A stretch of 64,000 bases of DNA from Pseudomonas sp. N040 (lineage in GTDB: Bacteria > Pseudomonadota > Gammaproteobacteria > Pseudomonadales > Pseudomonadaceae): contig NZ_JADOBE010000002.1 of assembly GCF_015637705.1 (NCBI RefSeq), forward strand, positions 124,001-188,000, in the 5' to 3' direction. Numbering within the stretch: the first letter of the stretch is position 1; each line of letters opens with the position of its first letter. The notes under the pieces are model-generated. The model saw only the letters and a list, made by a program, of their open reading frames with translations, searched no databases and was not told the DNA's origin. The position numbers and the translations under genes are program-made. Positions 16,660 through 24,813 of the stretch are shown here, piece after piece.

Positions 16660-18318
16660 TTAGAAAGTGCGCTGGAGCGAGACCGAGACAAAGTCCCGAT
16701 CGCCGTGGAAGTTGTCGTAGGACAACTCCGGCACCGCTGTGTCGTACTTGATGACGGAACCGTCAGGACCGAAGTAGTGCGTGTAGTTCACGCTGGCCTG
16801 CCAGGTTTTCTGGTAATCGGCCTTGAGACCGAAAGTCATGTTGCCGCCGTTCTGCGCGGGGAACAGCGCGCCATTCACCGACGAGCGCCCGGACAGGCCG
16901 TAGCCCATGCCGATCGGCGCCTGCAGATCCAGCCCTGGTGCGACCTGGAAGTACTCGGGGGTGAAGATGAACTGCAGGGCACTGGCATCCCGGGTTGCCT
17001 CGGGATCGAGCTGCGCGGCGTTGTCGGTGATGCTCAGGCGGCGGTTCCAGGCGATCTCGCTGATCACCGAAGCGCCATCCCAGAAGGGCGTTTCGTTCAG
17101 CACGTTGATCAGCGACAGGTTGGCGTGCATGGTCCGGCCGACCGGGTAGGCCGCATTGTTGTCGCCATCCGCGCCGAAACTGGCGGGCAGGATTACCGTG
17201 TTGCCGGAGGCCACCAGCGGCATGTTGTCGCGGAACGACATTTCCCCGCCGACATTGGCTTCGCCGACCAGGGTGCTGAAGCTGAAACCCACGGTGCGGA
17301 TTTTTTCGCCAAACACTTCCTCGTACTGGGCCACGTCCGGGTACACGTAGAACTGCGGCATCTTGTCGTGGAACTGCGCGGCATAAATGCCGTACTCGGT
17401 ATCCCCGGCATTGAACTTGACCTGCATGCCGCCCTGGCCGGCGTCATCGGCCTCGATATCGCGGCCACGGTCAAAGCGAATCCCCGGGCCGAGGATCAGC
17501 GTCTCGCCCCCCTCGTCGACGAAGTCGGCAAAGCTGAAGTAGCTGCCCGCCGCCGGCAGGCGGTTCTTACGCCATTCCAGCTGGTAGTAGGCACCCACCG
17601 AGACCGTCTCGTTGATCTGCAGCTGGCCGGCGGTCTGGGCTATCGGGCGGAGGATTTCCTTGAACTGGGAGTTCGGCACCGACAGCGCCTTGATCAGGTC
17701 AAGCGAGGTCTGCGCCGCCGCGATGCCGTTGGAACCGAAGAACAGGCTCTCGCCATACAGCTGGGTAAAGCGCCCGGCCTTGAGGTTCAGCTGCATCTCG
17801 TTCGGGGCGAAACTGCCGTAGACGAAGGAGTCGAGCATCTCGGCCTTGCGCCCGTGGAGCTTCTCGGTATCGGAAGTGAATTCGTCGTAGGCAACCGTGT
17901 CCGAGTTGACCAGGGCGCCACCATAGGCCCCCGGGTTGTCGTTGGACTGGTTGTAGACATCGTCGTACCAGGCGGCGGCGCTGAGGCGCAGGCCGTAGTT
18001 GCGCTTGTAGCGCAGATCGAACTCGGACAGCAGGTCCAGGCGGTTGGAGATCAGCCCTTTGTCGAAGTTCTGGTCGCCATCGTTGGTGTTAGCCTGCACA
18101 CCAATCGAGTTGTCGGCGATGTCGGCGTCGGTATCGCGCACACGCCAGGCGGCACTGTACTTGACGGTGTTGTCCCATGACGCGCGATAGTCCGGATTTC
18201 CAGTATCGAACTGGAAAGCCAGGGCTGTATCGGTCAGCGACAATCCGGCCAGCACGCTGATCGCCAGAAGCGACTTGCCGCTGCGCAGGAACGGTGGTCG
18301 GCAGTTACTTTCGTTCAT
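16660..18318 (-). CDS. DUF1302 outer-membrane protein, head of envelope operon
   Basis: This 552-residue protein has an N-terminal signal peptide ending near residue 36 (TDTALA) and alternating aromatic/polar beta-strand sequence throughout. It ends in Arg-Thr-Phe; a terminal phenylalanine is the hallmark of outer-membrane beta-barrels recognised by the BAM machinery. It matches DUF1302. A strong AGGAGAG ribosome site precedes the start. The upstream region carries a LysR-type operator and a divergently placed LysR gene, so the operon (DUF1302, DUF1329, YCF48, RND) is probably inducible. The role is unknown; an outer-membrane conduit for a hydrophobic compound is inference. Confidence 0.88.
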   Translation of the reverse strand: MNESNCRPPFLRSGKSLLAISVLAGLSLTDTALAFQFDTGNPDYRASWDNTVKYSAAWRVRDTDADIADNSIGVQANTNDGDQNFDKGLISNRLDLLSEFDLRYKRNYGLRLSAAAWYDDVYNQSNDNPGAYGGALVNSDTVAYDEFTSDTEKLHGRKAEMLDSFVYGSFAPNEMQLNLKAGRFTQLYGESLFFGSNGIAAAQTSLDLIKALSVPNSQFKEILRPIAQTAGQLQINETVSVGAYYQLEWRKNRLPAAGSYFSFADFVDEGGETLILGPGIRFDRGRDIEADDAGQGGMQVKFNAGDTEYGIYAAQFHDKMPQFYVYPDVAQYEEVFGEKIRTVGFSFSTLVGEANVGGEMSFRDNMPLVASGNTVILPASFGADGDNNAAYPVGRTMHANLSLINVLNETPFWDGASVISEIAWNRRLSITDNAAQLDPEATRDASALQFIFTPEYFQVAPGLDLQAPIGMGYGLSGRSSVNGALFPAQNGGNMTFGLKADYQKTWQASVNYTHYFGPDGSVIKYDTAVPELSYDNFHGDRDFVSVSLQRTF

Positions 18319-18746
18319 ATGACTCTCCTGGAAAATTTTTTGTTTTTTTAAATTTTCACTTGATCCGCCTTCCCGGTTTTCACTCGCGGGCAGCAGGCTT
18401 GGGGGTAAAGCTATTGCGCTGGAGAATTACCGTCCAATACCAAAAAAATGCCCGATCGATACCTCCTGGGTATCAATAACGCCGGATTCTCGATTAAGAT
18501 TTCCCTTGAGTGCGCTGCCGTGGAGCCATCCATGCCCCATGCCGGAGCACTGCACCGGCCTGGAACGGCCGTTCTTGATGGGCCGCAGGCCCTGGCGCGG
18601 CGCCGCCGCGGCAAGCCCGGCGCAGTTGCTTGCGGCGCTGCGGAATGCCGGGCAAGCCGCCGCCGCAGGCCGGCATTGCAGCCCGCTATAGACGAAAGTT
18701 GAGTGTTGCCGGGTGCCTGGCCGCCATTAGAAGAGGGACTGCCGAG
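18319..18746. other. Divergent control region between envelope operon and LysR gene
   Basis: About 430 bases without a gene. It holds an A/T-rich leader next to the DUF1302 start (18325-18360), the LysR-type operator (18437-18473), and a GC-rich segment (18535-18690) in which only short non-credible frames occur. On the minus strand TTGGAC overlaps the promoter-proximal half-site and could act as a -35 element; no convincing -10 was found. Nothing recognisable was seen in 18480-18735 apart from sequence leading to the LysR ribosome site. Confidence 0.6.
18437..18473 (-). promoter_or_regulatory. LysR-type (CatM/BenM-like) operator before the DUF1302 operon
   Basis: ATAC-N7-GTAT occupies 18459-18473, and the arms extend to the perfect GATACC/GGTATC palindrome. 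On the minus strand a second half-site GCAT-N7-GTAT ends at 18437-18440, 22 bases from the first. This matches the site before dmpC in motif, spacing and orientation. The promoter-proximal half lies about 120 bases before the DUF1302 start. The two-site layout, with the distal perfect site and a weaker site overlapping the -35 region, is known for BenM/CatM promoters. Confidence 0.75.
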
Positions 18747-19643
18747 ATGGATTTACGCCACATTCGCTACTTCATCGCCGTTGCCGAAGAGCTGAACATC
18801 CGCCGCGCCTCGCTGCGCCTGCACATCTCGCAGCCGCCGCTGACCCGGCAGATCCAGCAGCTGGAAGAAGAACTCGGCGTGCAGCTGTTCGTGCGCACCC
18901 CGCGCGGCATGGAACTGACCCCACCGGGCGCGCTGTTCCTCACCGAGGCGCGGAATATCCGCGCGGTGGTCGAACAAGCCACGGAGCGCACGCAACGCGC
19001 CGGCCAGGGCAAGCTCGGCCGGCTGGACATCGCCATCTTCGGCTCGGGGATTCTCGACACCATCCCCAAGCTGCTGCTGGAGTTTCGCAATGCCTTCCCT
19101 GACGTGAAAGTCATCCTGCACACCATGACCAAGGAGGCGCAGATCGAAGCCCTGCGCCAGCGCCGCATCGACGCCGGCTTCAACCGCTTTATCGAACCCT
19201 TCAGCGACATCGCCAACGAGATAGTGACCACGGAAAAACTGCTGCTCGCGGTCAACGAGGATCACGTGCTGGCCCGCGAGACCTGCGTGCCATTTCAGGC
19301 GCTGGCCGATCACCCGCTGATCCTGTTTCCCGCCGGCACCCGCAACAGCTTCCTGGACAAGGTGCTGAGCATGTGCCAGCAGGCCGGCTTCATTCCGCAA
19401 ATTGCCCAGGAGGTCGGCGATACGCTGACCGGGGTGGCCCTGGTGGCGAGTAACTTTGGCGTCTGCCTGGTGCCCGAATCCGCCACCGTGCTGGCCCTGC
19501 CGGGCGTGGTCTATCGCCCGCTGAGCGATGTCCCGGGCAATACCCAGGTCGACCTCAACTGCATCTACCGGGCGGATGACCCGTCGCCGATACTCGAATC
19601 CTTCCTCGACACCGTGCGCAATTACCGCAACCGGACCCGCTAG
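18747..19643 (+). CDS. LysR-family regulator, CatM/BenM/CatR-like
   Basis: The ATG at 18747 (MDLRHIRYFI) follows an AGAGGGA ribosome site and gives 298 residues, typical for the family; longer in-frame starts are rejected. The N-terminal winged helix-turn-helix (residues 1-60) contains LHISQPPLTRQIQQLEEELG. The remainder is a two-lobed inducer-binding domain. MDLRHIRYFIAVAEE and the PPLTRQI recognition helix are close to CatM, BenM and CatR, which respond to muconate or benzoate. Two matching ATAC-N7-GTAT operators lie in the window, one beside this gene and one before dmpC. It probably activates both. In Comamonas the LysR protein AphT has a comparable role for a meta-pathway operon. Confidence 0.9.
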   Translation: MDLRHIRYFIAVAEELNIRRASLRLHISQPPLTRQIQQLEEELGVQLFVRTPRGMELTPPGALFLTEARNIRAVVEQATERTQRAGQGKLGRLDIAIFGSGILDTIPKLLLEFRNAFPDVKVILHTMTKEAQIEALRQRRIDAGFNRFIEPFSDIANEIVTTEKLLLAVNEDHVLARETCVPFQALADHPLILFPAGTRNSFLDKVLSMCQQAGFIPQIAQEVGDTLTGVALVASNFGVCLVPESATVLALPGVVYRPLSDVPGNTQVDLNCIYRADDPSPILESFLDTVRNYRNRTR

Positions 19644-19650
19644 CCCTGCT

Positions 19651-19674
19651 GGCGCCACGGCCAGGCGTGGCGCC
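19651..19674. terminator. Hairpin between convergent LysR and FMN-reductase genes
   Basis: Nine-base perfect arms GGCGCCACG and CGTGGCGCC surround a six-base loop. It sits directly after the LysR stop and just before the stop of the opposite-strand gene, a position suited to a bidirectional terminator. No T-run follows on either strand, so intrinsic termination would be weak. Confidence 0.45.
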
Positions 19675-19690
19675 GGCGCGTGGGGCCCGG

Positions 19691-20242
19691 TCAGGCCGCG
19701 TGCTGCCTGACCCAGGCCACGTAGCGCTCCATCCAGTGCTGCAGGAAACCCAGGCTGCCCGCGCCGATATTGCCGGCCGCATCGAACAGGCCATCCTTGA
19801 CCTGGATGAAGGTTTCCGGCTGGCCCAGGGTCGGCACATCCAGATAGGCGAGGATGTTGCGCAGGTGCTGCTGGGCGAGTGCCGTGCCAATGGCGCCGAC
19901 CGACACCCCCAGCACCCCCGCCGGCTTGCCGGCCCAGGCGTTCTGGCCATAGGGCCGCGAGGCATGGTCGATGGCGTTCTTCAGCACGCCGGGAAGCGAG
20001 CGGTTGTATTCCGGGGTGACGAACAGCAGGCCCTGCGCCGCCCCGATCTCGGCCTTGAGGCGCTTGACCGCGGCGGCCTGGTCGGCATCGTCGTCCTGGT
20101 TGTACAGCGGCAGATCACCGATCTGTAGCTGTTTGAAGCTGAACTCCGTCGGTGCCAGCCGGGCCAGGGCCGTGGCCAACTGGCGGTTGAAGGAATCCTG
20201 GCGAAGGCTGCCGACGATGACGGCTATCTGATACTGGTTCAC
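19691..20242 (-). CDS. NADPH-dependent FMN reductase / quinone reductase (ChrR-like)
   Basis: The chosen GTG start at 20242 has a GGAGG site 9 bases upstream and gives 183 residues; the longer frame begins in implausible sequence. The flavodoxin-like fold shows the phosphate-binding GSLRQDSFNRQLA segment at residues 11-23 and TPEYNRSLPGVLKNAIDH near 80-97, both hallmarks of the NADPH-dependent FMN reductase family that includes ChrR and ArsH-like quinone reductases. Possible roles are reduction of quinones, which would suit a phenol degrader, or of FMN. It is convergent with the LysR gene, so it is not part of the same transcript. Confidence 0.85.
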   Translation of the reverse strand: MNQYQIAVIVGSLRQDSFNRQLATALARLAPTEFSFKQLQIGDLPLYNQDDDADQAAAVKRLKAEIGAAQGLLFVTPEYNRSLPGVLKNAIDHASRPYGQNAWAGKPAGVLGVSVGAIGTALAQQHLRNILAYLDVPTLGQPETFIQVKDGLFDAAGNIGAGSLGFLQHWMERYVAWVRQHAA

Positions 20243-20441
20243 GTTAATCGCCCTCCCGAGCTGCGGTGGATGACGGCCGCGGGCTTCTGCCTGCGCGGCG
20301 CTGGCGGCTGCCTGGTTCAACCCAGGCAGGCAGCAGGATACGCTGCACGTTTCAGCCTAGACCGTCGGCAAGCGCGCCGCCGCTTGATCCCGAGGGCAGA
20401 ATGCCCGACCCTCCCCCACAGGCTTTTTCTGGAGTCCGACC

Positions 20442-21710
20442 ATGGTTTCACGACGTTCGTTACTGCTGAGCAGCGCGGCTCTGGCCGGTGCTGCCGTGAT
20501 CGCCAGACCGGGTGACCGTGGCGGACCCTATGACGACTACTTTGCCCGGCTGAACCAGACCCTGCGCAGCAATGCCATCGACCGCCCGGTGCTGGTCATC
20601 GACCTCGACCGCCTCGATCGCAACATCGACCGGGTAGTGCAGTCCGCAGCCATTGCGCCGGCCAGGACTTACCGGGTGGTGGTCAAGTCACTGCCCAGCC
20701 CGCAACTGGTCGACTACGTGGCCCGGCGTGCCAACACCCAGGCGCTGATGTGCTTTCACCGCCCCTTTATCGAAGCCATGGCGCAGCTGCGGCCGCAGGC
20801 CGACATCCTGCTCGGCAAGCCGATGCCGGTCAGCGCGGCACGGCATTTCTATGCCAGCCAGCAGGGCCCGTTCGATCCGGCCCGGCAACTGCAATGGCTG
20901 ATCGACACTGAAGCCCGGCTGGCACAGTACCTGGAGATGGCCAAACAACTGGGCCTGAAACTGCGCATCAATCTGGAGATCGACGTCGGCCTGCGCCGTG
21001 GCGGTTTTGCAAGCCCGGAAGCGCTGCACGGCGTACTGAGCAGCATCCGCGACAACCCGCAGCACCTCGAATACGCCGGTTTCATGGGCTACGACGCGCA
21101 CCTCATGGGCCTGCCGGGTTTTCTCGCCAGGCGCGAACTGCCGCAGGTCAAGGCGCGCTACGCAGCGTGCAAGGACTACCTGCAGGCACAGTTCCCGCAA
21201 CTGCTCAGCGACCATCTTTGCTTCAACGGCGCCGGCAGCCCGACCTTCCGTTATTACGACGGCGACGCCCTGCTCAACGACATCTCCGCCGGCTCCTGCC
21301 TGATGAAGCCGACCCACTACGACCTGCCGATCCTCGACGACTTCGAGCCCAGCGCCTTTATCGCCTCGCCGGTGCTCAAGCGCCTGCAGGGCGGCCGCCT
21401 GCCGGCCATGGACGGACTCGGCCCGGTGCTGCGTGCGTGGAACCCGAACCAGGCGCAGATCTACTTCGCCTACGGCGGCAACTGGCTGGCCGAGCCCGAG
21501 TCGCCACCGGGCCTGCAGCCGAATTTCGCCTATATCAGCTCCAACCAGCAGGGTTACAACGCCTCGGATGCGGTGAACATCGGCGTGGACGACTTCATCT
21601 TCCTGCGCCCGACCCAGAGCGAAGCCGTGCTGTTGCAGTTCGGCGATCTGCTCGCCGTGCGCGGCGACCAGATCGAAGCGCGCTGGCCGGTGCTGCCGGC
21701 AGGGATCTGA
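20442..21710 (+). CDS. Exported PLP enzyme, D-threonine aldolase/alanine racemase-N family
   Basis: This 422-residue protein begins with an Arg-Arg, hydrophobic signal-like leader (SRRSLLLSSAALAGAAV), suggestive of Tat export. The mature part begins with PVLVIDLDRLDRNIDR, typical of D-threonine aldolase-like fold-type III PLP proteins, and the PLP lysine is probably in RVVVKSLPSP near residue 75. A C-terminal metal/substrate region holds NIGVDDFIFLRPTQSE near 383-398. Family members act on D-3-hydroxy amino acids; an exported version is less common. It stands alone between divergent or spaced genes; the substrate is unknown. Confidence 0.78.
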   Translation: MVSRRSLLLSSAALAGAAVIARPGDRGGPYDDYFARLNQTLRSNAIDRPVLVIDLDRLDRNIDRVVQSAAIAPARTYRVVVKSLPSPQLVDYVARRANTQALMCFHRPFIEAMAQLRPQADILLGKPMPVSAARHFYASQQGPFDPARQLQWLIDTEARLAQYLEMAKQLGLKLRINLEIDVGLRRGGFASPEALHGVLSSIRDNPQHLEYAGFMGYDAHLMGLPGFLARRELPQVKARYAACKDYLQAQFPQLLSDHLCFNGAGSPTFRYYDGDALLNDISAGSCLMKPTHYDLPILDDFEPSAFIASPVLKRLQGGRLPAMDGLGPVLRAWNPNQAQIYFAYGGNWLAEPESPPGLQPNFAYISSNQQGYNASDAVNIGVDDFIFLRPTQSEAVLLQFGDLLAVRGDQIEARWPVLPAGI

Positions 21711-21909
21711 CTTTACGTCTGAGGCCTTTATCCGCTCAGGGTCTGTCTGCGCCGCAATCGACCGAGCTTGCAGGCCCAGTGTTATTTTTGGCACGATCGT
21801 ACTACTATCCAGCAATCCATGGATACGAAATGCGGCCAATCAGCACACCTGTTCCAGCTGGTTTCGAACTATCAAAACACAGGCTCACTCGTTCGGAATA
21901 AAAACAAAA

Positions 21910-23265
21910 ATGACTACTCATGACCGTGCAACCCCATTTCTCGACATCAGCCCCTACGTCAGCCTGCCCACCGACCTGCAGGGACCGCTGCAAGGTGACA
22001 TCCGCGCCGATGTGGTGATCGTCGGCGGCGGCTTCACCGGGTTGTCCACCGCCCTCGCGCTGCACAAGGCGGGTGTCGAGGCGGTGGTGCTGGAACGCAG
22101 CTTCTGTGGTTATGGCGCCAGCGGCCGGAATGCCGGCCACCTGACCCCGACCATCTGCAAGGATCTGCCGACTGCCAACCTGCTGTTCGGTGCCGAAACC
22201 GCAGCCAAGCTGGTGCGCTTTGCCGACCACTGTGTGGAGAGCGCCGAACAGATGTTCGGCGAGTACGGCATCGACTGCGACTACCAGCAAAGCGGCAACA
22301 TCATGAGCGTGGTGCATCCGTCGCAGGAGGCGCGCCTGCGCAAGGCCACCGAATCGGCGCGTGCGCTCGGCGCCAAGATGCACTTCATCGAGGCGGGCGA
22401 GATGCGCGAACGCGGCCTGCCCAAAGCCTTCCTCTGCGGTGCGCTGGAAGAAGCCGGCGGCACCCTTCACCCGGGCAAGTTCATCCTCGGTCTGCGCCAG
22501 GCAGCGTTGCAGCGTGGCATCCGCATCTATGAACAGACCGCAGTGGACCGCATCCAGCACGGCAAGCCGCTGCGCGTGATGACGCCCTGCGGCAGCGTCA
22601 GTGCCGACAAGCTGCTGATGGCCAGCAACGCCTATACCCCGGAGATCGGCAAGCCGGGCGAACGCATCGTGCCGCTGCACGTCACCCTGTTCGAGACCGA
22701 ACCGCTGACTGACGAGCAACTGGCAGCCATCGGCGGCTGGCAGGGCCGCGAAGGCATCTACACCGCCCACGAAAGCATGGAGAGTTACCGCCTCACCGCG
22801 CAGCGCACCATCATCGGTGGTTCGAAGAATGTGCAGTATTTCTACGACTGCCAGCCACGCCGCCACGGTGGCGAAGCGGATGCCAGCAAGATGAGCGTGA
22901 TCAACGCCTTCCGCGAGCGCTTCCCGGCACTGAGCGCAGTGCAGATCGCCCACTCCTGGGCCGGCTGGATCGGCATGACGATGAACTTCCTGCCGATTGT
23001 CGGCCGCTCGCCGGAACACCAGAGCTATTACTACAGCGTCGGTTACAACGGCCATGGCGTGGCGCAGGCCTCCAGCATGGGCGCCCTGCTCGCCGACCAG
23101 ATGCTCGGCAAGGCCAACCCGTGGCACGCGGTGATCTGCCGCAAACCGGTCTACCTGCCACCCGGCCCGCTGCGCTGGCTGGCGGTGAAAGGTCTGCTCG
23201 GCGTGGTCAACGGCATCGACCGGCATATCGACCGCAAGATCCGCCGCGAGGGTATTGGCCGCTAA
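21910..23265 (+). CDS. FAD-dependent amine/amino-acid oxidoreductase (PuuB/OrdL-like)
   Basis: This 451-residue DAO-family flavoprotein has the Rossmann motif VVIVGGGFTGLS at about residues 36-47, a conserved GYGASGRNAGH loop near 67-77 typical of gamma-glutamylputrescine and glycine/sarcosine-type oxidases, and a C-terminal GYNGHGVAQA flavin-contact segment near 379-388. It probably oxidises a secondary or primary amine or an N-substituted amino acid. It lies 199 bases after the PLP enzyme, with an A/T-rich leader, so it may have its own promoter. The exact substrate cannot be read from the sequence. Confidence 0.85.
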   Translation: MTTHDRATPFLDISPYVSLPTDLQGPLQGDIRADVVIVGGGFTGLSTALALHKAGVEAVVLERSFCGYGASGRNAGHLTPTICKDLPTANLLFGAETAAKLVRFADHCVESAEQMFGEYGIDCDYQQSGNIMSVVHPSQEARLRKATESARALGAKMHFIEAGEMRERGLPKAFLCGALEEAGGTLHPGKFILGLRQAALQRGIRIYEQTAVDRIQHGKPLRVMTPCGSVSADKLLMASNAYTPEIGKPGERIVPLHVTLFETEPLTDEQLAAIGGWQGREGIYTAHESMESYRLTAQRTIIGGSKNVQYFYDCQPRRHGGEADASKMSVINAFRERFPALSAVQIAHSWAGWIGMTMNFLPIVGRSPEHQSYYYSVGYNGHGVAQASSMGALLADQMLGKANPWHAVICRKPVYLPPGPLRWLAVKGLLGVVNGIDRHIDRKIRREGIGR

Positions 23266-23321
23266 GGCTTTTCCTGCGCTATCCGTGGCGCAACCCTGGT
23301 CATGGCCGCGCCACCCTGTCC

Positions 23322-23374
23322 TTGTAGGAGCGCTGACCGCGCAAAAGCTCGCGCCGGGGGCGGCGCTCCTACAA
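23322..23374. repeat. REP-like palindromic repeat
   Basis: Arms TTGTAGGAGCGC (23322-23333) and GCGCTCCTACAA (23363-23374) are exact reverse complements. The right-hand 33 bases (23341-23373) recur exactly at 32169-32201, and a diverged copy lies at 28823-28908. The (G)TAGGAGC...GCTCCTAC ends are typical of dispersed Pseudomonas REP-like elements. Confidence 0.85.
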
Positions 23375-23437
23375 AATCGCGCTGCCGGCAACAGGCATGT
23401 AGCCTGAGCGCAACCCCTTCCGCACAAGGAACCCCCC

Positions 23438-24241
23438 ATGCGCAAAGTCATCCTGGTCACCGGCGCCTCCTGCGGCTTCGGCCAACTGATCGCCGAGCAT
23501 CTTGCCGCCCGCGGCCACCAGGTGTTCGGCACCAGCCGCCGCGCCCTGCCGGACACGGGCCAGGTGCGCATGCTGGTGCTGGATGTCACCGACGAGGTGC
23601 TGGTCGAACATGCGGTAGCGCAGGTGATCGCCGAAGCCGGACGCATCGACGTGCTGGTCAACAATGCCGGCGTCGGCCTGTGTGGCGCGGTCGAGGACAC
23701 CAGCCTGGCCGAAGCCCAGTGGCAAATGGACACCAACTTCTTCGGCCCGGTGCGCATGATCCGCGCCGTGCTGCCGCAGATGCGCGCCCAGGGCAGCGGC
23801 CGGATCATCACCGTCAGCTCGCTGGCCGGGCTGGCCGGCCTGCCCTTCCAGCCCTTCTACAGCGCCAGCAAGTACGCCATCGAAGGCCTCAACGAAGCGC
23901 TGCGGCTGGAACTGAGCGGCAGCGGCATCGACGCCACCACCCTCAACCCCGGCGATTTCAAGACCGGCTTCACCGACGCCCGGGTGCTTGCCCAGCACGC
24001 GCGCAACGGCGTGAATGCCGCACAACTGAATACCACTGTGGCGATCTACGAACGCGATGAACAGCAAGGTGCCGACCCGCGCCAGGTGGCCGAACGGGTC
24101 GCACGCCTGGTCGACAAACCCTCACTCGACGTGCGCTACCCGGTCGGCGCCCTCGGCCAGCGCGCCGGAATCTTCCTCAAGCGCCTGATCCCGGCGCGAC
24201 TGTTCGAGCGGCTGATGAAAGCCACTTACTCAATCAGGTAA
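23438..24241 (+). CDS. Short-chain dehydrogenase/reductase
   Basis: This 267-residue classical SDR has the nucleotide-binding TGASCGFGQ motif at residues 8-16, NNAGVG near 73-78, and the catalytic serine, tyrosine and lysine in the SS and YSASK segments near 128-150. SRR after the second strand (near residue 37) favours NADP(H). The C-terminal part resembles broad-specificity retinol/sterol-like SDRs. The substrate is not predictable. It lies 172 bases after the flavoprotein, with a REP-like repeat between, so co-transcription is uncertain. Confidence 0.88.
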   Translation: MRKVILVTGASCGFGQLIAEHLAARGHQVFGTSRRALPDTGQVRMLVLDVTDEVLVEHAVAQVIAEAGRIDVLVNNAGVGLCGAVEDTSLAEAQWQMDTNFFGPVRMIRAVLPQMRAQGSGRIITVSSLAGLAGLPFQPFYSASKYAIEGLNEALRLELSGSGIDATTLNPGDFKTGFTDARVLAQHARNGVNAAQLNTTVAIYERDEQQGADPRQVAERVARLVDKPSLDVRYPVGALGQRAGIFLKRLIPARLFERLMKATYSIR

Positions 24242-24307
24242 GCGCACAAGCAGTCGTGCCCGCCGGCACAGGGTGGGAAACTGCGCAGCATTTCCCGCCA
24301 CAGCGGT

Positions 24308-24731
24308 TCATTCCCCGGTCAACTGCCGGCACATCTCATGGATGACAATGCCTTCGATCGCCCGCAACAGGTGTATCTCCCCTGCAAGCGTTGCTCAGAC
24401 CTCCGGTTGCACCAGGGCGAGTTCGGCATTCTGCTGTTCGACTTCCGCCAACAGTGCCCTGGCCTTCGCGGAAGGCTGCCGACCAGCCTGGTAATGATGG
24501 TTCTGGCTATAGCGGTCTTGATGCCCAGACTTTCGCCGGCACTGAGCAAAACCTGCCAATTGATATCGGCAAGCCGCTCAATCCCGTTGACTGGCCAGGC
24601 CACAGGGTTGCCTGGCTGGGCCATCTGTCCTGATCAAATGCCCTGGTGCCGTAGACCGCCGTGCACAGCAAGTCGCAAAACGGCGCCAGGTGCACCGTGC
24701 GTCCAGCTATCAGGAAACTGAGGTCCTTCAA
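24308..24731 (-). pseudogene. hipA: Decayed C-terminal fragment of a HipA-type kinase
   Basis: Read on the minus strand, the first frame gives DLSFLIAGRTVHLAPFCDLL followed by CTAVYG, the HipA C-terminal catalytic segment (HAKNxSxL...LAPxYDLLCTAVY). The alignment then jumps frames near 24630 to a helical part (ERLADINWQVLLSAGESLGI), jumps again near 24465, and meets a TGA stop near 24400 before a recognisable tail (EIHLLRAIEGIVIHEM). At least two frameshifts, one nonsense codon and loss of the entire N-terminal two-thirds show it is dead. A small inverted-repeat element lies directly at the broken 5' side. No hipB partner remains. Confidence 0.8.
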
Positions 24732-24744
24732 GTGAGGGCAAAAG

Positions 24745-24811
24745 GGGTCGGAGTCAATTATTTTGTGGTTCTCATCGTGGGGAATTGATTAAAAATAAAT
24801 CACTCCGACCC
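24745..24811. repeat. Small inverted-repeat element beside the hipA remnant
   Basis: Terminal arms GGGTCGGAGT (24745-24754) and ACTCCGACCC (24802-24811) are exact reverse complements and flank an A/T-rich 47-base centre (ATTGATT, AAAAATAAAT). Similar GGGTCGGAGT ends are known from dispersed REP/MITE-like elements. No transposase is present. The right arm reaches to 2 bases from the stop of the SulP gene, and the left arm abuts the truncated hipA, so insertion or recombination here may have removed the rest of hipA. Confidence 0.7.
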
Positions 24812-24813
24812 AT

